Shown here one piece after another: positions 57,101-64,000 of a stretch of DNA of 64,000 nt. Each line of letters begins with the position of its first letter. Position 1 is the first letter of the stretch. Source of the DNA: an uncultured Prevotella sp. Its GTDB lineage: Bacteria > Bacteroidota > Bacteroidia > Bacteroidales > Bacteroidaceae. Location: contig CALUEX010000052.1 in assembly GCA_944319815.1 (NCBI GenBank), positions 1-64,000 on the forward strand, written 5' to 3'. Below the pieces are notes generated by a model that saw only the letters and a program-made list of their open reading frames with translations, ran no database searches and was not told the origin of the DNA. Position numbers and translations under genes: made by a program.

Positions 57101-58330
57101 ATGAAACATCTCATTATACTTGGGGACGGTATGGCCGACCACCCGATTGAGCGTTTGGGCGGAAAGACCACGCTTCAATATGCGAACACACCCGGTATGG
57201 ACTTTATCGCAAGAAACGGCCGTACCGGCCGTCTGTCAACAATACCGAAAGGATTTCAGCCCGGTAGTGAAGTCGCAAACACAGCCATACTCGGTTATGA
57301 CCTGAATAAAGTTTACGAAGGCCGGGGACCGCTTGAGGCCGCAAGCATCGGTTATGACATGGAAGAAAATGACTTGGCCTTGCGTTGCAATATCATAACC
57401 CTATCAAACGGTGCAATAAAGAACCATCACGGCGGCCACCTTACAACGGAACAGGGCGACGCCTTAATAAGGGAACTCAATGAGGCATTGGGAAACGACA
57501 AGGTTAGTTTCCATACCGGGACGCAGTACCGTCACTTGTTGATAATCAACGGCGGAAACAAACACATTGTATGCGCGCCACCGCATGACCACCCTAACGA
57601 GGCATGGCAGGATTTGCTGGTAAAACCTGAAGACGGATGGGAAAACAAAAAGGATAACCAGCGAATGACAGCCGGCGAAACGGCAAACCTGTTGAACGAA
57701 TTGATAATAAAGTCACAAGAATTTCTAAAAAAACATACAAAAGGAAACTCTACACAAGAAACATTGAGCATCTGGCCTTGGGGCGGAGGATACCGCCCGG
57801 CCATGAAAACCCTTATGGAGGTGTATCCGCAAATAAAGTCTGGAGCCGTTATTTCGGCAGTTGACCTTATAAAGGGGATTGGACGATATGCCGGACTTCA
57901 GGTGATAAACGTTGACGGGGCCACAGGGCTTGCTGACACGAACTATGAGGGGAAGGCAGAAGCCGCACTTGCTGCATTAAAGACGTCAGACTTTGTATTC
58001 TTGCACGTGGAGGCAAGCGATGAGGCAGGACATGACGGGGATTTAGAATTGAAACTAAGGACCATTGAAAATTTTGACAAACGAATTGTTACGCCTATAT
58101 GCAATGAATTGCAAGTATGGGAAGGTGAGCCCGTAAGTGTTGCATTATTACCCGACCACCCTACCCCTGTTGAAATAAGGACACACGTAGACGAACCAGT
58201 ACCTTTCGCCATTTGGCACAAGGACATTACTCCCGACAGTGTGCAGACCTTTGATGAAGTAAGTTGCGTCAGCGGTTGTTTCGGAATGCTTCACCTTGGC
58301 GAATTTATGCAGGAATTCATGAAAGAATGA
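57101..58330 (+). CDS. Phosphoglycerate-mutase-like homoserine kinase (ThrB2 type)
   Basis: 409 aa of the alkaline-phosphatase superfamily, cofactor-independent (archaeal type) phosphoglycerate mutase family: LILGDGMADHPIERLGGKT, GSEVANTAILGYDLNKVY, FLHVEASDEAGHDGDLELK, and LLPDHPTPVEIRTH carry the metal ligands. It sits between thrA and thrC, where thrB would be expected, and no GHMP-type thrB is in the window. From memory, high-throughput genetics in Bacteroides thetaiotaomicron showed that the counterpart acts as homoserine kinase. I therefore favour that role over glycolysis. Confidence 0.8.
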   Translation: MKHLIILGDGMADHPIERLGGKTTLQYANTPGMDFIARNGRTGRLSTIPKGFQPGSEVANTAILGYDLNKVYEGRGPLEAASIGYDMEENDLALRCNIITLSNGAIKNHHGGHLTTEQGDALIRELNEALGNDKVSFHTGTQYRHLLIINGGNKHIVCAPPHDHPNEAWQDLLVKPEDGWENKKDNQRMTAGETANLLNELIIKSQEFLKKHTKGNSTQETLSIWPWGGGYRPAMKTLMEVYPQIKSGAVISAVDLIKGIGRYAGLQVINVDGATGLADTNYEGKAEAALAALKTSDFVFLHVEASDEAGHDGDLELKLRTIENFDKRIVTPICNELQVWEGEPVSVALLPDHPTPVEIRTHVDEPVPFAIWHKDITPDSVQTFDEVSCVSGCFGMLHLGEFMQEFMKE

Positions 58331-58378
58331 GCGGAAACGCAATTAAAAAGATGTATTCACGGAAAAAAACAAAAAACA

Positions 58379-59722
58379 ATGAAATACTATAGCACCAATC
58401 ACAATACCCAACCCGTTACGTTGGAGGAGGCCGTTACGACTGGTCTTGCACCAGACAGAGGATTGTATATGCCTGAACAAATAAAACAACTGCCTGAAAG
58501 TTTTTTTCAAAACATACAGGACATGACATTCAGGCAGATAGCTTGTTGCGTGGCGGAAAACTTATTTGGAGAAGACATTGACCATGACGACTTGCAGAAT
58601 ATAGTATGCGATACGTTGTCGTTTGACTGCCCTGTTGTAAACATTAGTGAAAACATTTGGTCGTTAGAGCTTTTCCATGGACCAACACTTGCGTTCAAGG
58701 ATGTCGGTGCGCGTTTTATGGCAAGAACATTGGCTTATTTTGCGAATAAAGATATTAGGAGAAAAAAAGAAACTGACGGCGAGAATGGTCGTTCAAGGAA
58801 CGTCAACGTACTTGTCGCAACAAGCGGAGACACAGGCTCTGCTGTTGCTAATGGCTTTTTGAACGTTGACGGAGTGCACGTATTCGTGTTATACCCAAAG
58901 GGTAAAGTAAGTCCAATACAAGAATGCCAATTTACTACACTGGGCCATAACATCACGGCACTCGAAGTGGACGGTACTTTTGACGACTGCCAGTCGCTTG
59001 TAAAGGAAGCCTTTGCAGATAATGAATTAAATGAGGCATTGCGCCTTACGTCTGCAAACTCGATTAATGTTGCACGTTTCCTTCCACAATCCTTTTACTA
59101 TTTCAATGCTTACGCAAAAATGAAAGAGAAGGAACTGGCTGACAATTTAGTGATTTGTGTCCCGAGCGGAAACTTTGGCAACATAACTGCCGGATTACTT
59201 GCGCAACGTATGGGATTGCCTGTCAAGCGTTTCATTGCGGCCAACAATGCCAACGATGTATTTTTGCAATACCTTAAAACAGGGGTATATACTCCACGTC
59301 CAAGTATAATGACGGTTGCTAACGCAATGGACGTGGGGGCTCCAAGTAATTTTGCGCGTATAATCGATATATTTAACAACTCGCATGACGAGATTTGCAA
59401 AACGATTAGCGGATGCGCTTATTCTGATGATGAAATTACCCATGCAATAACAGAATGTTATAAGTCGTATGGGTACATACTTGACCCTCACGGTGCTTGT
59501 GGCTGGCTGGCGTTACATGAAAATTTAACGCGAGGCGAAGTTGGTGTATTTCTTGAAACGGCACACCCTGCAAAATTTAAAAATATTGTTGAACGCTATA
59601 TAGGAAGTAAGGTTGCGATGCCCAAACGTCTTGAGGCTTTCACCCATGGGGAAAAACAGTCAATACAAATGACGGCGATATTTGCCGACCTCAAGCATTA
59701 TCTTTTAAATAATGCAAAATGA
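58379..59722 (+). CDS. thrC: Threonine synthase ThrC
   Basis: 447 aa PLP enzyme converting O-phosphohomoserine to threonine. Motifs: N-terminal YYSTNHNTQPVTLEEAVTTGLAPDRGLYMPE, PLP lysine in HGPTLAFKDVGARFMART, ATSGDTGSAVANGF, and CVPSGNFGNITAGLLAQRMG. Last gene of the thr operon, 48 bp after the ThrB2-like gene. Confidence 0.96.
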   Translation: MKYYSTNHNTQPVTLEEAVTTGLAPDRGLYMPEQIKQLPESFFQNIQDMTFRQIACCVAENLFGEDIDHDDLQNIVCDTLSFDCPVVNISENIWSLELFHGPTLAFKDVGARFMARTLAYFANKDIRRKKETDGENGRSRNVNVLVATSGDTGSAVANGFLNVDGVHVFVLYPKGKVSPIQECQFTTLGHNITALEVDGTFDDCQSLVKEAFADNELNEALRLTSANSINVARFLPQSFYYFNAYAKMKEKELADNLVICVPSGNFGNITAGLLAQRMGLPVKRFIAANNANDVFLQYLKTGVYTPRPSIMTVANAMDVGAPSNFARIIDIFNNSHDEICKTISGCAYSDDEITHAITECYKSYGYILDPHGACGWLALHENLTRGEVGVFLETAHPAKFKNIVERYIGSKVAMPKRLEAFTHGEKQSIQMTAIFADLKHYLLNNAK

Positions 59723-59756
59723 CTTATACCGAAAAACAAAACTTTCATACTTACTT

Positions 59757-59795
59757 AAAAAGCATTGTTGCTAACAAATAGCAACAATGCTTTTT
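59757..59795. terminator. Terminator at the end of the thr operon
   Basis: AAAAAGCATTGTTGCT pairs with AGCAACAATGCTTTTT, with T/A tails on both sides; it also serves the convergent gene cluster on the minus strand. Confidence 0.9.
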
Positions 59796-60233
59796 TTATT
59801 TCTTATTCCTTATTCTCGCAGCTTTACGTTTAAACATTTGGCGATGAAACCTATCTTCGGCTTTTAGTATATCATACACTTTTTCTGCAGGAAGAACCTC
59901 CATGAACTTTTCATGATAAGTTTTTTGTATTTGTTTCATCTGAATGTCAAGGGCGTCACGCTTATTGATGTTCTTTTTACATTCTGACTCTGAGGCAGGT
60001 TTTATCCTTTTCAATTTTTTTATTTCCTGATGTACAATCCGCTGTTTTCTTGACATCTCTGAATACAAAGGAAAAAACTTTGAAGCTTCTTTAGGCGTAA
60101 GGCACGCTTTCTTGGTAATATACTGTTCCAATTCAGCTTGAAAGCGCTCGGGCGTAAATCCATTGCGTTTGTTTTGAGCGTCAGCAAAACAAACAACAAA
60201 TAACAATATAAGTAAAAAAAAGTGTCTTTTCAT
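59796..60233 (-). CDS. Spy/CpxP-like periplasmic protein
   Basis: 145 aa. Signal peptide MKRHFFLLILLFVVCFADAQ. Highly charged, all-helical mature part with TPERFQAELEQYITKKACLT, PLYSEMSRKQRIVHQEIKKL and HEKFMEVLPAEKVYDILKAE, which has the look of the Spy/CpxP (LTxxQ-type) metal- or stress-binding chaperones. Last gene of the sigma-factor cluster and 12 bp after the likely anti-sigma gene, so an envelope stress-response effector is plausible. Confidence 0.7.
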   Translation of the reverse strand: MKRHFFLLILLFVVCFADAQNKRNGFTPERFQAELEQYITKKACLTPKEASKFFPLYSEMSRKQRIVHQEIKKLKRIKPASESECKKNINKRDALDIQMKQIQKTYHEKFMEVLPAEKVYDILKAEDRFHRQMFKRKAARIRNKK

Positions 60234-60245
60234 CTTTTACGTCAG

Positions 60246-60605
60246 TTATTCATCTGCGATAAACGAATAAAAGTCATCGTTGTCCATCATCGTGTAATCA
60301 GACAATTCGTCTATCAAATAATCAGTTGAAGCCTGTTGGGATATTTCTATTTGGGAAACACTTGCAACTCGCTTGTCCGTATGTACAAATATTCTACTAA
60401 GATAGAATGTGGTTACGATTAAAACCGCAACTACACACGCTGCCCACTTTATAGGACGCAACACACGCATCACGTGTCGCTTCTTGGGCTTGGCTAATGG
60501 CAATTTAGCCATCATGCCTATTTCAAAGTTCTCAAAATATCCATCAGGTACCTTGAATGGCTGTGGCCTACCGAATTTCCGCTCTATTAAAATTTCCTCT
60601 CTCAT
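60246..60605 (-). CDS. Probable membrane anti-sigma factor
   Basis: 119 aa with a cytosolic N-terminus (RPQPFKVPDGYFENFEIGMM), one transmembrane helix about residues 51-73 (IKWAACVVAVLIVTTFYLS) and an acidic periplasmic tail. Its place directly after an ECF sigma gene, and the PFKVPDGYFE motif that I recall from Bacteroidetes proteins in the same position, suggest it sequesters the sigma factor. No zinc-binding HxxxCxxC anti-sigma motif is seen. Confidence 0.65.
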   Translation of the reverse strand: MREEILIERKFGRPQPFKVPDGYFENFEIGMMAKLPLAKPKKRHVMRVLRPIKWAACVVAVLIVTTFYLSRIFVHTDKRVASVSQIEISQQASTDYLIDELSDYTMMDNDDFYSFIADE

Positions 60606-60669
60606 ATTCTTTGCCGCTTTGAATTAAGACGTTTGTTGACTTTTAAAGTTTAATCAACTAAAACGAAAA

Positions 60670-61221
60670 TCATTCATGCAAGTGGAAATAATCAGATATT
60701 TTCTTTACCGCTATATGATACGAAGCCTTCAATGCTCCTTCAGAAGTGTTTAGGATAGCACTGATTTCGCTGTACTTCATGTTGTCAAAATATCTCAGGT
60801 TAAATACCGTGCGCTGAACGTCCGGAAGATTAGACACGGCCTGCATCAGCATGGCTTGCACCTCATCGCCATTGAAATATTCATCCGCCAACAACTTATT
60901 AGCGACACTAACATTTTCAACAGCATCAGCATTAAAAGCGGCCTTGTTTTTGCGAAGGAAGTCTAACGCTTCATTTATGGCTATGCTGCACAGCCATGTT
61001 AACAGTTTGGATTTTCCTTTGAATGAGTCAATGTTTGCCCATGCCTTGAGGAACGTGTTTTGCAACACGTCGTTAGCGTCTTCATGCGAAAAAACTATAT
61101 ATCGTATCTTCCAATAAAGACATTCACTATATGATTTTACAATCATGTCAAATGCCTTACGCTTAGTTGTTTCAGACATGAGCAATTTGTCTATGTTGTC
61201 ATCATTGTTGGCCATGCTCAT
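60670..61221 (-). CDS. RNA polymerase ECF sigma factor
   Basis: 183 aa, sigma-70 family group 4. Region 2: YWKIRYIVFSHEDANDVLQNTFLKAWANI, SKLLTWLCSIAINEALDFLR; region 4: LPDVQRTVFNLRYFDNMKYSEISAILNTSEGALKASYHIAVKKI. The start ATG overlaps the L,D-transpeptidase stop as ATGA (61218-61221), so the two are translationally coupled. Likely controls envelope genes including this cluster. Confidence 0.9.
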   Translation of the reverse strand: MSMANNDDNIDKLLMSETTKRKAFDMIVKSYSECLYWKIRYIVFSHEDANDVLQNTFLKAWANIDSFKGKSKLLTWLCSIAINEALDFLRKNKAAFNADAVENVSVANKLLADEYFNGDEVQAMLMQAVSNLPDVQRTVFNLRYFDNMKYSEISAILNTSEGALKASYHIAVKKISDYFHLHE

Positions 61222-62750
61222 TTCATAAAAGGTTCAAGTTGTTCAGCTAATACTTTGTCAAAACCATAAATGTCCTGAAAATCAACAAGCTGTTTATTTT
61301 CATTTAAATAAATCGTATAGTATGTGATAAACAGAGGCACTGGAGGATGGACTGATATTGAATTGACTAAGCGTTTTCTATCAATCTTTACTTTTTTTAT
61401 GGAATCGTTATTGCGTTGAAAATCCACTGTCATCGAATACTTTAACCTGTCTATAAGTTTCTCATCGGCATCTCCTAACAGAAAAACAGCAAGCTCATAT
61501 GGCTTTTCAACTCTGATACACCCATGACTAACAGCCCGATTGGCACGTTGAAACAGCCAAGGCGAAGAAGTGTCATGCAAAAATACTGAGAAATTATTGT
61601 TAAACCTAAATATTATCCGGCCTAAAGAATTTTTAGGTCCACCAGCCTGGATTATGTATTGCTCGCCTTTCATGACTTTATCATACGATGCATCTTCGGG
61701 AGGAAGTTTGCCTTTCTTCTTGTCCAATACAAACATTCCCATTTTGTACATATATTCCAAATTCCCGACAATTCCTTTAGCAATACTTTTAGGCAAAATC
61801 CATTGCGGATTGACATCCATTCTGGTTATATAACTCGACAGAAGGGGGGTCTTATTTTCATAGGTTCCACACCCAACACGCATAGATAACATTTCATCTT
61901 TGTTATATGCGCATAAAGAAAATGAAGGAATATTGACTTCTACGTATTTATCAAAATTTATCTCACCCTTCAATATTTTTAAACGCCATCGACACCGTTC
62001 AATATTACATAAAGTTTTCAACCTTTCATCTCTGGAAATATTGTCTGAATTAAGACGCTCAATCAACTGTGTATATAATGTGCTTTTGCTATTCAAGGTT
62101 GATAAAAACCGCCCGATGCTATCGCTGAAAGCCTTAACTACAAGTTTTCTGTAAAAAAGAGTATCAGGCCGTTCGACACGCATATCAGACAGCTGTCGAA
62201 ACCTTGTTGTTAATGAGTCAACAGTATATTCTTCAAAGCGGTTATAAAAATAATCCGGATTGACAAAACCGTACCGCATACCTACTGCATATCTAAAATA
62301 CGCCCTGGTCAGATTGTATTCCAGGCGGGCCATTATCATATTTATACCATCATTATCGCTGTCTATATTCAGTGTACGTATACATTGAATATCATTCTCA
62401 ATTTGCACGACGCGCAGCATCTGTGTTCCAATACCCCAATAATCGGCATTTTTAATTATGGCTAAAAGGGTATCAACACGCCCGTATATTCCTTGTCTAT
62501 TTATCCAAATAAAAGGATTTTCGCTTGAATAGTATTTATAAATATGCTTGTCTATAGATACGGACATGCCGTCATCATTCATCAAGCGCATGATATTCCG
62601 ACGGATTTCATGTGAATTCAGTTTATAAACACCATCCCTTAACTTTGAAAAAGAATCCAAAGTAAGTTCAACATTGGCATTTTTCACTTTCTCATGACAC
62701 GAAGAAAGTAATATAATAACCAATAAAAATGAGAAAATGACCTTTGACAA
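61218..62750 (-). CDS. L,D-transpeptidase family lipoprotein (YcbB-like)
   Basis: 510 aa. Lipoprotein signal MSKVIFSFLLVIILLSSC. About 1-330: the large YcbB/LdtD-type scaffold (WINRQGIYGRVDTLLAIIKN, RLEYNLTRAYFRYAVGM). C-terminal YkuD catalytic domain: VNIPSFSLCAYNKDEMLSMRVGCG, FLHDTSSPWLFQRANRAVSHGCIRVEKP, with the catalytic Cys of SHGCIRV and the upstream His. Makes 3-3 cross-links or attaches lipoproteins to murein. Part of a sigma-factor operon, 14 bp after the small sorting-tail gene. Confidence 0.9.
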   Translation of the reverse strand: MSKVIFSFLLVIILLSSCHEKVKNANVELTLDSFSKLRDGVYKLNSHEIRRNIMRLMNDDGMSVSIDKHIYKYYSSENPFIWINRQGIYGRVDTLLAIIKNADYWGIGTQMLRVVQIENDIQCIRTLNIDSDNDGINMIMARLEYNLTRAYFRYAVGMRYGFVNPDYFYNRFEEYTVDSLTTRFRQLSDMRVERPDTLFYRKLVVKAFSDSIGRFLSTLNSKSTLYTQLIERLNSDNISRDERLKTLCNIERCRWRLKILKGEINFDKYVEVNIPSFSLCAYNKDEMLSMRVGCGTYENKTPLLSSYITRMDVNPQWILPKSIAKGIVGNLEYMYKMGMFVLDKKKGKLPPEDASYDKVMKGEQYIIQAGGPKNSLGRIIFRFNNNFSVFLHDTSSPWLFQRANRAVSHGCIRVEKPYELAVFLLGDADEKLIDRLKYSMTVDFQRNNDSIKKVKIDRKRLVNSISVHPPVPLFITYYTIYLNENKQLVDFQDIYGFDKVLAEQLEPFMK

Positions 62751-62764
62751 AATGCGTAAAAGAC

Positions 62765-63082
62765 TTACTTAATAAACACCTTCCGTACAAATGTCTTACC
62801 GACTTTCACAATGTAACATCCTTTTGGCAAGTTTAATTCATAACGTCTGTCTTGGCCATCAATCCTTATGCTCATAACACGCACTCCTGCAACATTATAA
62901 ACATAAAGCATTAACCCATTAGCCCCTGTGACATGAATGGTTGATGAATTTACAGTTACTGACACTTCTTGACATTCTTCAGTATCAATAACCCCCATTG
63001 CCATACTTGCATAGCTTGATGTTGGCACGCAAAGCAAGCAACACGTGATAAAAGTCAATATTACAAGTACATTTTTCGCCAT
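62765..63082 (-). CDS. Solitary sorting-tail exported protein
   Basis: 105 aa from the ATG at 63082 (63091 would leave almost no leader). Signal peptide MAKNVLVILTFITCCLLCVPTSSYA; nearly the whole mature protein is a C-terminal-domain-like fold of the Por/Type IX family (SVTVNSSTIHVTG, LMLYVYNVAGVRVMSIR, LPKGCYIVKVGKTFVRKVFI). There is no cargo domain, which is unusual. First gene of the Ldt-sigma cluster. Function unknown. Confidence 0.7.
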   Translation of the reverse strand: MAKNVLVILTFITCCLLCVPTSSYASMAMGVIDTEECQEVSVTVNSSTIHVTGANGLMLYVYNVAGVRVMSIRIDGQDRRYELNLPKGCYIVKVGKTFVRKVFIK

Positions 63083-63101
63083 AAGGTTCATCTTTTATCG
63101 G

Positions 63102-63132
63102 CAAAGATACGTTTTTTTTGATACAAAACAAA
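63102..63132 (-). promoter_or_regulatory. Promoter of the Ldt-sigma cluster
   Basis: TTTG (63129-63132), 19 bp, TATCTTTG (63102-63109) on the minus strand. Being a housekeeping-type promoter, it implies the ECF sigma gene is made constitutively and controlled after synthesis. Confidence 0.65.
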
Positions 63133-63155
63133 ATATTCTATAGACTTTTTACACT

Positions 63156-64000
63156 TTATATGTCAAAAATGGCCATTTCATTGGCTAAAAATGTATTTGG
63201 AAAAACGGAACGGGCTTCTTGAAGTATCGCATCTTCATCATTATAACGTGCGGAAAAATGGCCAAGTATAAGTTTCTTGACCTTTGCGTCACGGGCAACA
63301 GTTGCAGCCTGCTTTGCTGTACTATGATAATACAGGGCCGCACGGTCTGCATTTTCATCACAATACGTTGCTTCATGATACAATGTATCCACATTCGTTA
63401 AATGCTTATAAAGGTCCGGTATATATTTTGTATCGGAACAATATGCATAAGAACGAGGTGCATCGGCCGGCTCCGTCAGCCTGCTGTTTGGTATAACTTC
63501 ACCCTCAGGAGTTATCCAATCATCACCTCTTTTGATATTGTTTCTATAACATTCAGGTATGTTATAGAAATCAATCATATCCCTGCGAATGTGCGGTAAT
63601 GTAGGTTTTTCGCAAAAAACAAATCCACAACAGGCAATACGATGATTTAATGGCACGGACTTGACGATTATGCTTTTATCTTCATAAACAACATTCGGCA
63701 CAGTTGTATCTATGCCATGAAAGTAGACAGTATAATCCAATCCTTCACAAAAAAAGTTTATTTGTTGGTTTAGAATAGCCTCTAACGCAAACGGGGCATA
63801 TATGTGTAAAGGAGCTGTACGTCCTAACATACCCAATGTTGAAATAAGGCCAATCAAGCCAAAACAATGGTCACCGTGAAGGTGAGTTATAAATATTGAT
63901 GCTATTTTATTAAAGTGTATACGTGAACGACGCACTTGGATTTGGGTGCCTTCGCCACAATCGACCATGAACATCTTGCCGCGCAATTCCACTATTTGCG
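63156..64000 (-). CDS. rnz: Ribonuclease Z (5' end beyond the window)
   Basis: 281 codons are visible; the frame runs open through the right edge, and I expect about 25 N-terminal residues to be missing (the GxG-type MBL start). Metallo-beta-lactamase fold of tRNase Z: KMFMVDCGEGTQIQVRRS, zinc motif THLHGDHCFGLIGLIS, SVPLNHRIACCGFVF, YCSDTKYIP, YHEATYCDENAD, and LGHFSARYNDEDAI. It removes the 3' trailer of pre-tRNAs lacking an encoded CCA, which fits the two tRNA genes in this window. Confidence 0.92.
   Translation of the reverse strand, partial: QIVELRGKMFMVDCGEGTQIQVRRSRIHFNKIASIFITHLHGDHCFGLIGLISTLGMLGRTAPLHIYAPFALEAILNQQINFFCEGLDYTVYFHGIDTTVPNVVYEDKSIIVKSVPLNHRIACCGFVFCEKPTLPHIRRDMIDFYNIPECYRNNIKRGDDWITPEGEVIPNSRLTEPADAPRSYAYCSDTKYIPDLYKHLTNVDTLYHEATYCDENADRAALYYHSTAKQAATVARDAKVKKLILGHFSARYNDEDAILQEARSVFPNTFLANEMAIFDI

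Noticed and set aside
57101..58330. Glycolytic phosphoglycerate mutase
   Set aside because: Family membership is real but the thr operon context and recalled genetics favour homoserine kinase; kept only as an alternative.

Overview
The window looks like chromosomal DNA from a Prevotellaceae-type member of the order Bacteroidales. The grounds are a short (290 aa) primary sigma factor, putative promoters of the Bacteroidetes form TTTG-N19/20-TAnnTTTG before most transcription units, almost no Shine-Dalgarno sequences, several exported proteins with Type IX-secretion-like C-terminal tails, and gene orders (leuA-leuC-leuD-cimA-leuB; thrA-phosphoglycerate-mutase-like-thrC; hisG-hisD-hisC) that I recall from Bacteroides and Prevotella. 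No rRNA, CRISPR array, integrase or intact insertion sequence is visible.

Layout. 1-5 kb: a DUF4861 exported protein and the his genes hisG-hisD-hisC (minus strand). 5-13 kb: a lytic transglycosylase-like lipoprotein and an exported helix-hairpin-helix protein (plus), then rpoD and ispE (minus), dnaB (plus) and a small lipoprotein. 13-23 kb: lepA, a Crp/Fnr-type regulator, and the leucine operon leuA-leuC-leuD-cimA-leuB, preceded by a leader with a branched-chain-rich 15-residue peptide and a rho-independent terminator that can be replaced by an antiterminator. 22-29 kb: a zinc alcohol dehydrogenase, a thioesterase, a glucosaminidase-LysM protein, uvrA, and tRNA-Thr(CGT) and tRNA-Gly(CCC). 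29-43 kb: small unknown genes, menA, an HD-domain protein, a cyclophilin-type isomerase, a C69 dipeptidase, an M23 peptidase, nadC with an outer-membrane beta-barrel gene, a GH10-like glycosidase, yebC and pheT.

43-52 kb is the accessory core: a polymorphic toxin locus read on the minus strand. A small exported protein with one RHS-type YD repeat and a sorting-type tail is translationally coupled (ATGA) to a 2081-residue RHS protein whose last 95 residues form a GIY-YIG nuclease-like tip. Two tandem 162-residue paralogues follow (likely immunity genes with near-identical N-terminal halves and diverged C-terminal halves), then a frameshifted remnant of what may be another toxin tip, a pair of inverted REP elements (a REPIN), and a truncated, frameshifted gene that abuts it.

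52-64 kb: a FAD-dependent oxidoreductase gene bracketed by two direct copies of a dispersed repeat, the threonine operon thrA-(ThrB2-like)-thrC, and a minus-strand envelope cluster (solitary sorting-tail protein, L,D-transpeptidase, ECF sigma factor, likely anti-sigma factor, Spy/CpxP-like protein). Ribonuclease Z runs off the right edge.

A second layer lies in the intergenic DNA. At least four spacers carry palindromic elements built from AAAAGGCCAT/ATGGTCTTTT-like units, and there are single or paired copies of other dispersed repeats. All names come from reading motifs and overall architecture by eye; no database search was possible.
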